This document shows, one piece after another, positions 53,269 through 61,413 of a stretch of 64,000 nucleotides of DNA (position 1 is the stretch's first letter; each line of letters begins with the position of its first letter). The stretch is from Arenibacter nanhaiticus (GTDB lineage Bacteria; Bacteroidota; Bacteroidia; Flavobacteriales; Flavobacteriaceae). A program made the translations under genes and the position numbers. Location of the stretch: assembly GCF_900141935.1 (NCBI RefSeq), contig NZ_FQYX01000001.1, positions 190,786-254,785 on the forward strand, written 5' to 3'. The notes below the pieces were generated by a model. The model worked only from the letters and a program-made list of their open reading frames with translations, was not told the origin of the DNA and ran no database searches.

Positions 53269-53300
53269 GAAAATCAGGAGCAGGATAACTCCTGATTTTC
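53269..53300 (-). terminator. attenuating hairpin between pstS and pstC
   Basis: GAAAATCAGGAG pairs exactly with CTCCTGATTTTC over 8 bases; on the minus strand a run of seven Ts follows. It has the form of a full terminator inside the operon, consistent with extra production of the binding protein. Confidence 0.8.
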
Positions 53301-53316
53301 GAAATAAATCTGGATT

Positions 53317-54261
53317 TTATTGATTGTCGGCAACAAAAGATTTAAAACTTTCTTTTTGTTGTGTGTACTTTTCCTCTGGTAGTGGAATGTATCCTACATC
53401 TGTTGCCAATTCTCCTGCAGTTTCCAAATAGAAGTTTACAAACTCAACCACTTCAGGCGATTTTACAGAAGTACTGTTAACGTATACAAACAGGGGTCTA
53501 GACAAAGGAGAATAGGTGCCGTTCTTAACAGTTTCTATGCTCGGTTTTACGACCTCGGTCCCATTATGAACCCCTATTAGGGATAATTTATCCTTGTTTT
53601 CGGAATAGTAAGCCAATCCAAAGAAACCAAGGGAATATTTATCGCCAGAAATACCTTGTACCAAAACATGGTCGTCTTCACTGGCCGTAAAGTCACCTCT
53701 ACTAGAACCGCTTTTTCCAACAACGGCTTCCGTGAAATAGTCATAAGTTCCGGAAGCAACACCAGGACCGTACAAATGTATTTCTTCGTCAGGCCACTCT
53801 GGACGGATCTGATTCCATTTCATGATGGTTCCCTGTGCTGCAGGCTCCCATATTTTCTTTAATTCTTCAATTGTAAAGCTGTCTACCCAAGTGTTTTCCG
53901 GGTTTACCAATACTGCCAAACCATCATAGGCTACTTCTAACTCTAGGTAATTGATGTTATTTTCTTTACAAATGGCAATTTCTTTGTCCTTAATAGGACG
54001 CGAAGCATTGGAAATATTGGTTTCTCCTCTAGAAAACTTTTGGAATCCACCTCCAGTACCAGACACTCCTATGGTAACCTTTACATCGGGCTGTACATTT
54101 CTAAATTCCTCGGCAACAGCTTCTGACACAGGGAATACGGTACTGGAACCATCTATTTTAATGGTGCCATTCAATGCCTGGGCATCTCCTTTTTTCTCAT
54201 TCTTACTTCCGCAGGCACCTAAGGTCAAGGCCAGGGATAGGATACAAACAACTTTTTTCAT
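53317..54261 (-). CDS. pstS: phosphate ABC transporter substrate-binding lipoprotein
   Basis: This 314-residue protein has a lipobox (LALTLGACGS, Cys17) and the PstS fold with phosphate-contact segments IDGSSTVFPVSEAVAE, GVSGTGGGFQKFSRGE and ASGTYDYFTEAV. It captures phosphate and delivers it to PstCA. A candidate PHO box lies 65-81 bases upstream of the start. It follows the porin gene by 119 bases and begins the pst operon. Confidence 0.95.
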   Translation of the reverse strand: MKKVVCILSLALTLGACGSKNEKKGDAQALNGTIKIDGSSTVFPVSEAVAEEFRNVQPDVKVTIGVSGTGGGFQKFSRGETNISNASRPIKDKEIAICKENNINYLELEVAYDGLAVLVNPENTWVDSFTIEELKKIWEPAAQGTIMKWNQIRPEWPDEEIHLYGPGVASGTYDYFTEAVVGKSGSSRGDFTASEDDHVLVQGISGDKYSLGFFGLAYYSENKDKLSLIGVHNGTEVVKPSIETVKNGTYSPLSRPLFVYVNSTSVKSPEVVEFVNFYLETAGELATDVGYIPLPEEKYTQQKESFKSFVADNQ

Positions 54262-54325
54262 GTTATCTTTTGGATTTATATTGTATAAATAATTTTTAAA
54301 ATTAGATACTTTAAAGTCGGGCCGG

Positions 54326-54342
54326 GTTAACTGAAGGTTAAG
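54326..54342 (-). promoter_or_regulatory. candidate PHO box of pstS
   Basis: On the plus strand GTTAACTGAAGGTTAAG; hexamers GTTAAC (54326-54331) and GTTAAG (54337-54342) are 11 bp apart, the repeat length bound by PhoB-type regulators. It differs from the porin box at 2 of 17 positions and has the same orientation. Confidence 0.65.
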
Positions 54343-54380
54343 AAGCTATGGACCTTAAGTAATTGGTTGTAAATTATTGT

Positions 54381-55583
54381 TTAGAAATGAATATCCATTT
54401 GAAGGCGGAACATAAGTTCGTCCTTGCCGGCATCTAGGGATAAGTAACTTATATCTGACTGAACCTTTAATTTATGCCCAGCAATGTATTTTGACAAGCC
54501 TAGGGTGTATTGGTTTTCCGGTGCTTTTCCGGTAATATCCTGATCTAGGGTAATATTGGTATATCTTCCAGAAACCTCCCAGTTTTTCTTAAATAGATAG
54601 CCTGTTTGTAGGTTTAATCCGCTTCCTACCTGTACTTTATCACCCGTTAGGGTACCGTCAGAATTTTTAGCCAAGGGATCTTTGGCATCTCTATGTGCGT
54701 ATTCGCCCATAAATGAAAAGCCATTATATTTAAACATAGCATCTAAAAAGAAGGTGCTGATGTTAGTGGAGTAAAATCCGCTTTCATCGTCAATGGTCAT
54801 ATAAGAACCTTGGTTACTTCTGTTTTTTACGGCATCTTGGTTAAAGTCGTAGGTTGCTCCTATCATTAGTTTTGGCGATGGTTCCCTTTGTAAATCTCCT
54901 CCTTGGTAATCTCCCTTAAAGGTTCCAAAAGGTAAAAGCTCTAGTCTTGAGGTGTATTGGTAGCCACCTAAATTGGCAGAAGTAATGTTTCGGCCTTCAC
55001 CTTGAGAAATCGCAAATTTTTCGCGAATGACAAAGTTATCGCTTACATCGATCTGGTGTCTTAACTGAATCCCAATATCCCTGTCCAAGTTGAACCTGCT
55101 ATTTAATAGGGAACGGTCTACCATTTGTAGGTTGGCAGAAGATACTACACGCTCTAAATTCCCTGGAAGTTTGGTTTGTCCTACCCAAAGGTCAAAATTC
55201 TCGTAGAAGTTCCATTTGGCAACGGCATCTAAAATATATCTTGGCGCATTGCTGGTGAATTCCGAAGCTCCGGATATATCTCTATTCGATAGGCCTAACT
55301 CTACTTTATATCTTAATTTTGGAGAGTAGGCGAACCCTTCAAATTTTAACCTCGATCTGCGGATCATAAAACGAGTCTCGGGATCAACAAGGTCGTTGTT
55401 GTTTCCTTCTTCCCAATTGGCGATGCCTAGAATTTGCATTCTAAAGCCAATCTTCATACTAAAAGTACTGTCTTTTCCAACCAAATTAAATAACCCTTTT
55501 CCAAAAGCAGGAGCATTGCTGTCCTGGGCAAAGGATGTCGAAATAGCAAATAATAAAGTGATTACTAGGATCTTAATTTTCAT
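54381..55583 (-). CDS. OprP/OprO-like phosphate-selective porin
   Basis: This 400-residue outer-membrane protein has a signal peptide (MKIKILVITLLFAISTSFAQ) and a barrel rich in alternating strands ending in HF (LMFRLQMDIHF), matching the phosphate-selective porin O/P family. I chose ATG at 55583 over the upstream 55607, because the former starts the signal peptide and the latter precedes the promoter. It is upstream of pstS on the same strand and has its own candidate PHO box, so it probably passes phosphate to PstS. Confidence 0.9.
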   Translation of the reverse strand: MKIKILVITLLFAISTSFAQDSNAPAFGKGLFNLVGKDSTFSMKIGFRMQILGIANWEEGNNNDLVDPETRFMIRRSRLKFEGFAYSPKLRYKVELGLSNRDISGASEFTSNAPRYILDAVAKWNFYENFDLWVGQTKLPGNLERVVSSANLQMVDRSLLNSRFNLDRDIGIQLRHQIDVSDNFVIREKFAISQGEGRNITSANLGGYQYTSRLELLPFGTFKGDYQGGDLQREPSPKLMIGATYDFNQDAVKNRSNQGSYMTIDDESGFYSTNISTFFLDAMFKYNGFSFMGEYAHRDAKDPLAKNSDGTLTGDKVQVGSGLNLQTGYLFKKNWEVSGRYTNITLDQDITGKAPENQYTLGLSKYIAGHKLKVQSDISYLSLDAGKDELMFRLQMDIHF

Positions 55584-55622
55584 TTTTATTAGTTTTTGTC
55601 GCTGCAAAGAACTAACAGTAAT

Positions 55623-55639
55623 GTTAACTTAAGGTTAAC
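55623..55639 (-). promoter_or_regulatory. candidate PHO box of the porin gene
   Basis: On the plus strand GTTAACTTAAGGTTAAC; two GTTAAC hexamers start 11 bp apart. It lies directly upstream of a near-consensus -7 box (GTTCTTTG on the minus strand), in place of a -33 element, as expected for an activator site. Confidence 0.65.
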
Positions 55640-55665
55640 TGAAAAACAATTTTACTTTAAGTAAA

Positions 55666-55692
55666 AAAGCTACCTTGGCCAGAGGTAGCTTT
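55666..55692 (-). terminator. orphan terminator-like hairpin upstream of the porin promoter
   Basis: AAAGCTACCT pairs with AGGTAGCTTT over 7 bases, and on the minus strand a run of six Ts follows. No minus-strand gene lies upstream within 300 bases. Confidence 0.7.
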
Positions 55693-55916
55693 ATTGATCT
55701 CCAATAATTTAGTCGACAAAAACTAATAATTTAAGGAAAATCAGCTTTGTCTTAAGACGTGTGCTAAATTCGCCTTTATTGTTAATGTTGATGTAAACTC
55801 AATATTAATTTAATATTAAGCTTGCTGCTTTCCCAATAAAAAGGGAATTTATAGGTCTAGTTTTAATTATGTAGAAAAGTGCCAATCGTGTATATTGCAT
55901 GTATTAATAAGCAGTT

Positions 55917-57260
55917 ATGAATTGGGAACAACTACTATCGCTAAAACGATTTGGAGACAGACATAAAAGGATTAGAAAGGAACAGGACGAAACCCGTTTG
56001 GGCTTTGAGGTCGATTATGACCGAGTCATATTTTCTTCGGCCTTTAGAAGTTTACAAGATAAGACACAGGTGATACCGCTTTCGAAAACCGATTTTGTAC
56101 ACACCCGTTTAACCCATAGTTTAGAAGTTTCTGTCGTTGGGAGGAGTCTTGGAAGGATCGCGGGCCGGAAAATATTGGAGAAGCATCCTTATTTACGGGA
56201 GATACACGGATATCAATTTAACGATTTTGGGGCTATCGTTGCCGCGGCGGCTTTGGCACACGATATTGGGAACCCACCCTTTGGACATAGCGGCGAAAAG
56301 GCAATAGGGGAATATTTTAAGACGGGGAAGGGGCAGCAATATGCGGCGGTATTATCGGAAAAAGAATTTCAGGACATCGCCGATTTTGAGGGGAATGCCA
56401 ATGGTTTTAAACTATTGTCGGAATCGCGCACCGGGGTAGCGGGCGGACTAAGGCTTAGTTATGCCACCTTGGGGGCTTTTATGAAGTATCCCAAAGAATC
56501 CCTGCCTATAAAACCTACCAAACACATTGCCGATAAAAAGTTTGGGTTTTTTCAGTCTGATGTGGCTTCTTTTGAAGAAATAGCCAAGGAATTGGGACTT
56601 ATTCAGACTAGAAGTGGCAAGGATATCGGCTATTGCAGACACCCCTTGACCTTTTTGGTAGAAGCAGCAGACGATATTTGTTATACCATCATAGATTTTG
56701 AGGATGGTATTAACCTAGGACTTATTTCCGAGGACTACGCCTTGGAATACCTAATAAAATTGGTGAAAGACTCCATTAATATCCAGAAATACCACGAGTT
56801 GGTGTATCGGGAAGATAGGATAAGCTATTTAAGGGCCTTGGCCATTAATACTTTAATTTCGGATGCTATCGATGTTTTTGTGGCTCATGAAGAAGCAATA
56901 TTAAAGGGAGAATTTACGGTGTCCTTGTTAGAAAAGAGCAAATTTAAGGCTCAAATAAACGACATCATTGACCTCAGTGTACGAAAGATCTATGAATCGC
57001 AAGAAGTGATCGAAAAGGAAATTGCGGGCTATAAAATTATATCCGATATTCTAGATGTGTATACGACCGCCTTGATTAGGGACCGGGAAGGAAACAGTTC
57101 TAATTACGATCAGCTGATGATAGCTACCCTGCCTGAATTTTACAGGCAGAGCGATACCTCTGTATATAAGATCTTATTAAATACTTGTTGCTATGTTGCT
57201 AGTTTATCGGATAGTGCTGCCGTACATATTCACAATAAAATTATGGGTAAAACACTCTAG
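55917..57260 (+). CDS. dgt: deoxyguanosinetriphosphate triphosphohydrolase (dGTPase)
   Basis: This 447-residue HD-domain enzyme hydrolyses dGTP (or dNTPs) to deoxynucleoside and triphosphate. The landmarks are FRSLQDKTQVIPL, FVHTRLTHSLEVSVVG, and AAALAHDIGNPPFGHSGE, which bears the HD metal ligands. It ends 6 bases from the convergent DUF3078 gene, with no terminator between them. It is divergent from the porin gene. Confidence 0.93.
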   Translation: MNWEQLLSLKRFGDRHKRIRKEQDETRLGFEVDYDRVIFSSAFRSLQDKTQVIPLSKTDFVHTRLTHSLEVSVVGRSLGRIAGRKILEKHPYLREIHGYQFNDFGAIVAAAALAHDIGNPPFGHSGEKAIGEYFKTGKGQQYAAVLSEKEFQDIADFEGNANGFKLLSESRTGVAGGLRLSYATLGAFMKYPKESLPIKPTKHIADKKFGFFQSDVASFEEIAKELGLIQTRSGKDIGYCRHPLTFLVEAADDICYTIIDFEDGINLGLISEDYALEYLIKLVKDSINIQKYHELVYREDRISYLRALAINTLISDAIDVFVAHEEAILKGEFTVSLLEKSKFKAQINDIIDLSVRKIYESQEVIEKEIAGYKIISDILDVYTTALIRDREGNSSNYDQLMIATLPEFYRQSDTSVYKILLNTCCYVASLSDSAAVHIHNKIMGKTL

Positions 57261-57266
57261 TTCAAT

Positions 57267-58544
57267 TTAGAAATTATAGGAGATACCTACCGCAAAGAGT
57301 TGCTTAAACTGAATTTTAGGGACCCCTTCACTTATAATGGAACCATCTTCGGCCTTTACAGGATCCATCAAAATATCATCATCATATAAGATATGGGTGC
57401 CTAATTTTGTGCTCACATATTTATTGACTTTAAGGTCAAGGTTCAGTTCCCAGTCGAGATCAATATTTCCAAAGCTTTTCAGGTAATCGGAATATAAACT
57501 GGCCCTGCTCCTTAACTTTACATTCTCAGAGATCTTAGATTCCCATGTATTGGTAACGAGGAACCCAAATTCCATGAGCACATTTTCACCGTCGGTTATT
57601 TTATTGCCATCGGCATCATATTGTGCTTTTTTTGCTCCAAAGGCACCTTTATCTGCCAAATCTTGATCTAATATAAAGGTTGCTTTTTGTGTAAAAGGGG
57701 AAATGTATAAGTTTAGTTTTTTCCCTTCAGGAATAAAGGAGGTTCCGGCTCCAATAAATCCATACCCAGGGGCCATAAACCTGGAAATAGGAGTTTTTCT
57801 ATTGGGATATTTAAAACCTTTTGAAAATTGGGTGTTAAAGTTCGCCCGAACCGAGTAGTACCAGTTACTGATGGTGTCTCTTCGGTATGCAAAGGTCGAT
57901 GAAATACGGATCGCATCATCTGTCTTTCGCAGCTTTTCATTTTCTTGGGAGTTTATGCCATACCTGAGTTCTAGGTCATTATCCCATTTTATATATCTAA
58001 ATTTATAATTTCGGACAAATTTGATGTTGGCCAAGGCCGAAACGGAATTGTTACCCCCTGCATTCCAATTGATAAAGGCTACTTCACTTAGATTTATTCC
58101 TAATTTATTTTCTTTTTCCCAAAAAGACGGAATCCTAAATCGTTTGTATTGTTCGTCTAAGGGCTTTGTTCTTTTAAAAGAAATTACGGGGTTCGTAAGG
58201 TTGGCGCCTCTAGGGATATTTTTAATCTTATCCTGAAAGGTCCTAATGACAATAGTATCGACAACGCGCATGCTATCGATCTGCATGGAATCTAAATACT
58301 GAAAAGGCATTATGGAATCTATCGCCGGAGCAGGTCTTAGCGAGTCTATAGTAGGGGTAGGCCTAAGAGAATCAATCTCCCGAGCAAGTCTTATCGAGTC
58401 TACAGTAGCGCTGGTTCTAAGAGAATCTATCACCGGAGCGGGCCTCAGAGAGTCTATCGCCGGAGCGGGCGGAATAGTGTCCTGTGCATTAAGTTGGTTA
58501 AAACAAAGTATTAAAAAGGCAATGAAAGTTATTTTACTACGCAT
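57267..58544 (-). CDS. DUF3078 outer-membrane-associated protein with N-terminal 9-residue repeats
   Basis: This 425-residue protein has a signal peptide (FIAFLILCFNQLNAQ) and a C-terminal DUF3078 domain (about 140-425), rich in beta strands ending in YNF, which suggests an outer-membrane barrel. Between them, residues 26-79 contain six tandem 9-residue units of the form PAPxIDSLR. The dxs stop is one base upstream of its ATG, so it is co-transcribed with dxs. Function is unknown. Confidence 0.87.
   Translation of the reverse strand: MRSKITFIAFLILCFNQLNAQDTIPPAPAIDSLRPAPVIDSLRTSATVDSIRLAREIDSLRPTPTIDSLRPAPAIDSIMPFQYLDSMQIDSMRVVDTIVIRTFQDKIKNIPRGANLTNPVISFKRTKPLDEQYKRFRIPSFWEKENKLGINLSEVAFINWNAGGNNSVSALANIKFVRNYKFRYIKWDNDLELRYGINSQENEKLRKTDDAIRISSTFAYRRDTISNWYYSVRANFNTQFSKGFKYPNRKTPISRFMAPGYGFIGAGTSFIPEGKKLNLYISPFTQKATFILDQDLADKGAFGAKKAQYDADGNKITDGENVLMEFGFLVTNTWESKISENVKLRSRASLYSDYLKSFGNIDLDWELNLDLKVNKYVSTKLGTHILYDDDILMDPVKAEDGSIISEGVPKIQFKQLFAVGISYNF
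58308..58469 (-). repeat. six tandem 27-bp repeats encoding PAPxIDSLR units
   Basis: Six 27-base units encode 9-residue repeats ending in IDSLR or close variants. The DNA copies have diverged, so this is an old protein-level repeat. Confidence 0.9.
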
Positions 58545-58545
58545 G

Positions 58546-60324
58546 TTAATCTGTGTTCAAAATAGAATTAATGTAATTATTAAGGCTCAACATATCAATT
58601 TCAGTAAGCGATTGAAGCTCTTCAACGGTACCGTGTTCTATAAATAAATCTTCTATTCCAAAGATTTTGATTGGTTTTCTTATCCCAATTTCATTGGAAA
58701 ACTCTAGGACGGCACTGCCGAATCCACCAGCTTTACAACCGTCTTCAATGGTTATAATATGGGTATAGGTTTCCAGGATACTTGTCAGCATTTTGGCGTC
58801 CAAAGGTTTTATAAACCGCATATTATAATGACCAATTTTACTAGCATCTTTTCGAGCTTCCAGTAATTGGGTGACCATATTACCAATATGGCCGATGGAA
58901 AGAACAGCAATTTCCGTACCTTTTTTTAATTCTTGAGCGATTCCTATGGGAATTGCTTTAAATTTCTGCTTCCAATCGATGGTTACTCCCCTTCCTCTAG
59001 GGTATCTGATGGCAATAGGGTGCTGTAATCCCAATTGGGCCGTATACATTATATTGCGCAATTCTACTTCGTTCATTGGTGCAAAAATAACCAGATTCGG
59101 AATACATCTTAGATAAGCAATATCGTAAAGTCCGTGATGGGTAGCCCCATCCTGACCTACTAGGCCGGCACGATCCAAACAAAAAACCACCGCTAGGTTT
59201 TGCAGTGCCACATCGTGAATTATTTGATCGTAGGCCCTTTGTAAAAAGGTTGAATAGATATTGCAAAAGGGCACTAAACCTTCAGCAGCCATCCCGGCGG
59301 CCATGGTAACGGCGTGTTGTTCGGCAATGCCAACATCGAAGGCCCTTTCTGGAATTTGTTCCATCATAAACTTTAAGGAACTACCGGTAGGCATAGCAGG
59401 GGTAATACCCACGATACGTCGATTTTCCTTGGCGAGTTCTACGAGCGATAGACCAAAAACGTCCTGGTATTTGGGCGGTTCAACTCGACTTGATTTTGGC
59501 AAAAGATCGCCGGTTAGTTTATCGAATTTCCCTGGGGCGTGATATACGACCTGATTTTCCTCGGCCTTTTTCAATCCCTTGCCCTTGGTGGTAATAATAT
59601 GTAAGAACTTTGGGCCTTGAATGGTTTTTAACCTTTCTAGTTCCTGTATAAGCCCCGGTAAATCATGTCCGTCTATAGGACCTGAATAGTTGAAATTTAG
59701 GGCCTCGAATATATTTTCTTGTCGTGCCGTGCCTTTTTTTACGTTCGTCAAATATTTTTTTAAAGCTCCCACACTTGGATCAATGCCAATGGCATTATCG
59801 TTAAGAATAATTAATACATTGGCTGTTGTTACCCCTGCATGGTTAAGGCCTTCGAAGGCCATACCGCTAGCAATAGAGGCATCCCCGATGACGGCAATAT
59901 GTTGGCGTTCCTTTTCTCCCTTTAATGCAGATGCCAAGGCCATTCCTAGAATAGCAGAAATTGAAGTAGAGCTATGTCCGGTTCCGAAATCGTCATAGGG
60001 ACTTTCGCTGCGGTTTGGAAATCCGCTAATTCCTCCTTTTTGTCTGTTGGTATGGAAAATATCCTTTCGACCAGTCAAAATTTTATGTCCATAGGCTTGG
60101 TGGCCCACATCCCAGATAAGTTTGTCATTGGGCGTATCAAAGACATAGTGTAGGGCTATAGTCAGTTCTACGACTCCTAAACTAGCGCCTAAGTGACCTT
60201 CTTTAGTAGCCACGATATCGATAATAAACTCCCTTAACTCTTGGGCGAGTTGATGGAGTTCGGCAAGTTTTAATTGACGAAGCTCAAGAGGACTATGTAT
60301 ATGTTGAAGGAGACCTGTAGGCAT
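58546..60324 (-). CDS. dxs: 1-deoxy-D-xylulose-5-phosphate synthase
   Basis: This 592-residue TPP enzyme condenses pyruvate and glyceraldehyde-3-phosphate in the MEP isoprenoid pathway. The N-terminal TPP domain has GHLGASLGVVELT, WDVGHQAYGHKIL and the TPP motif GDASIASGMAFEGLNHAG with NDN. The middle domain has the GIAEQHAVTMAAGMA segment with the catalytic Glu, and the C-terminal domain is complete. It is slightly shorter than the usual 620 residues. A TAGTTTTG promoter box is at 60342-60349. Confidence 0.96.
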   Translation of the reverse strand: MPTGLLQHIHSPLELRQLKLAELHQLAQELREFIIDIVATKEGHLGASLGVVELTIALHYVFDTPNDKLIWDVGHQAYGHKILTGRKDIFHTNRQKGGISGFPNRSESPYDDFGTGHSSTSISAILGMALASALKGEKERQHIAVIGDASIASGMAFEGLNHAGVTTANVLIILNDNAIGIDPSVGALKKYLTNVKKGTARQENIFEALNFNYSGPIDGHDLPGLIQELERLKTIQGPKFLHIITTKGKGLKKAEENQVVYHAPGKFDKLTGDLLPKSSRVEPPKYQDVFGLSLVELAKENRRIVGITPAMPTGSSLKFMMEQIPERAFDVGIAEQHAVTMAAGMAAEGLVPFCNIYSTFLQRAYDQIIHDVALQNLAVVFCLDRAGLVGQDGATHHGLYDIAYLRCIPNLVIFAPMNEVELRNIMYTAQLGLQHPIAIRYPRGRGVTIDWKQKFKAIPIGIAQELKKGTEIAVLSIGHIGNMVTQLLEARKDASKIGHYNMRFIKPLDAKMLTSILETYTHIITIEDGCKAGGFGSAVLEFSNEIGIRKPIKIFGIEDLFIEHGTVEELQSLTEIDMLSLNNYINSILNTD

Positions 60325-60341
60325 GAAAAAAAATTAAAGCA

Positions 60342-60349
60342 CAAAACTA
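60342..60349 (-). promoter_or_regulatory. -7 box of dxs
   Basis: On the minus strand TAGTTTTG matches TAnnTTTG, 17 bases before the start codon, so the leader is very short. Confidence 0.5.
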
Positions 60350-60492
60350 CGGTATTTACGGATTCAATTTAGAATTCCTTAGGGTATCCTTAACGGTTTT
60401 TAGTAATATTTGTTGAAGGTGAGGACAGGAGAGCCCAATTTTTTTTTGCTCATAGGCCATTATTGTTTACTATTGTATCTAAACTTTTTAGG

Positions 60493-60942
60493 ATGATAAC
60501 ACCCTTTGATGACGCCTATTTTATGAAGAAGGCCTTGCAAGAAGCCGAAATTGCCTTTGAAAAGGGAGAGGTTCCGGTAGGGGCAGTGATTGTGGTAGAG
60601 GACAGGATTATTGCCCGAGCGCACAACCTTACCGAACAATTAAACGATGTTACTGCCCATGCAGAAATGCAGGCTATTACGGCTGCGGCCAACTTTTTAG
60701 GAGGGAAATATTTACATAATTGTACCCTTTACGTCACTTTAGAGCCTTGTCAAATGTGTGCGGGGGCCCTTTATTGGAGTCAAATTTCCAAAATTGTCTA
60801 CGGTGCCAAGGACACAGAAAGAGGTTTTTCTACCATGGGAACTAAAATACACCCTAAGACAAAGGTGGTACAAGGGGTCATGGAAAAGGAGGCGGCGCAA
60901 CTATTGAAGCGATTTTTTATCGAAAAAAGAAATTTAAATTAA
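60493..60942 (+). CDS. tadA: tRNA-specific adenosine deaminase (TadA)
   Basis: This 149-residue zinc deaminase converts the wobble adenosine of tRNA-Arg(ACG) to inosine. Zinc and catalytic motifs are HAEMQAI and PCQMCAGAL. I chose ATG at 60493 (MITPFDDAYFMKKAL) over a TTG ten codons upstream. The C-terminus (AQLLKRFFIEKR) is typical. Repeat copy 3 begins 12 bases after its stop. Confidence 0.92.
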   Translation: MITPFDDAYFMKKALQEAEIAFEKGEVPVGAVIVVEDRIIARAHNLTEQLNDVTAHAEMQAITAAANFLGGKYLHNCTLYVTLEPCQMCAGALYWSQISKIVYGAKDTERGFSTMGTKIHPKTKVVQGVMEKEAAQLLKRFFIEKRNLN

Positions 60943-60953
60943 AGTTCTTTTTT

Positions 60954-61036
60954 GCGTTAGGGATCGCGGCGGCATCCCCGCAGCAAGGCAAGGGATAAAG
61001 CCAAGAGCCCGACCGACGAAGGAGGGAACGCCCAAA
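60954..61036 (+). repeat. 83-bp GC-rich interspersed repeat, copy 3
   Basis: It starts GCGTTAGGGATCGCGGCGGC and ends GAGGGAACGCCCAAA. It has a few more differences from copies 1 and 2 than they have from each other. It sits between the convergent tadA and cold-shock genes. Confidence 0.9.
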
Positions 61037-61141
61037 TTATTTTGCTGAACACCTTGGAAAATTGAAGGTGACGAGATCTAGAATGCTTGCTGTTATAAGT
61101 TTCGAGATGAATGGCTTGTACCCTCGATAAAATCCATAAAA

Positions 61142-61166
61142 AAACCCTCAGCGTGACTGAGGGCTT
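61142..61166 (-). terminator. terminator of the cold-shock gene
   Basis: CCCTCAG pairs with CTGAGGG over a 5-base loop; on the minus strand seven Ts follow. A T run on the plus side (61171-61177) is separated by 7 bases. Confidence 0.87.
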
Positions 61167-61191
61167 TGCATTTTTTTCAAAATAAAATATA

Positions 61192-61386
61192 TTAGCCTAT
61201 TACCTGCACTTGTGCGGCAACGATGCCCTTTCGTCCTTCTTCTTCCTGATATTCTACTTTGTCACCTTCGTTAAGCTCGGTTCCGTTCAGTGCCGTGGCG
61301 TGAACAAAAATGTCTTGTCCTGTGTCGTCGTTTGTAATGAATCCAAAACCTTTGGTTTCATTGAAAAATTTTACTGTTCCTGTCAT
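61192..61386 (-). CDS. CspA-family cold-shock protein
   Basis: This 64-residue single OB-fold protein has RNP1 KGFGFI and RNP2 DIFVHAT, the RNA-binding motifs of cold-shock domains. Such proteins melt RNA structure. An odd-length palindrome, TAGCTTA-C-TAAGCTA, lies 28-42 bases upstream (61414-61428) and may be part of a structured leader. Confidence 0.95.
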   Translation of the reverse strand: MTGTVKFFNETKGFGFITNDDTGQDIFVHATALNGTELNEGDKVEYQEEEGRKGIVAAQVQVIG

Positions 61387-61413
61387 TCCATTAAGATTAA
61401 AATAATAACTGAT

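Larger units (their letters stand above)
55586..55729. repeat. 16-bp perfect inverted repeat flanking the porin promoter
   Basis: TTATTAGTTTTTGTCG (55586-55601) and CGACAAAAACTAATAA (55714-55729) are exact complements with a 112-base spacer. The left arm ends 2 bases before the porin start codon. The spacer carries the candidate -7 box GTTCTTTG (minus strand, 55605-55612), the PHO box and a hairpin. The layout resembles invertible promoters of Bacteroidota, but no recombinase gene is in the window. Confidence 0.8.
55584..55916. other. control region between porin and dgt genes
   Basis: These 333 bases hold a perfect 16-bp inverted repeat (55586-55601/55714-55729) enclosing a -7 box, a PHO box and a terminator-like hairpin. 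The 187 bases up to dgt show no gene. Confidence 0.65.

Noticed and set aside
58312-58647. 111-codon plus-strand frame over the DUF3078 repeats (repeated ESI units)
   Set aside because: It is the complement of the PAPxIDSLR repeats; the minus-strand gene has a signal peptide and domain.
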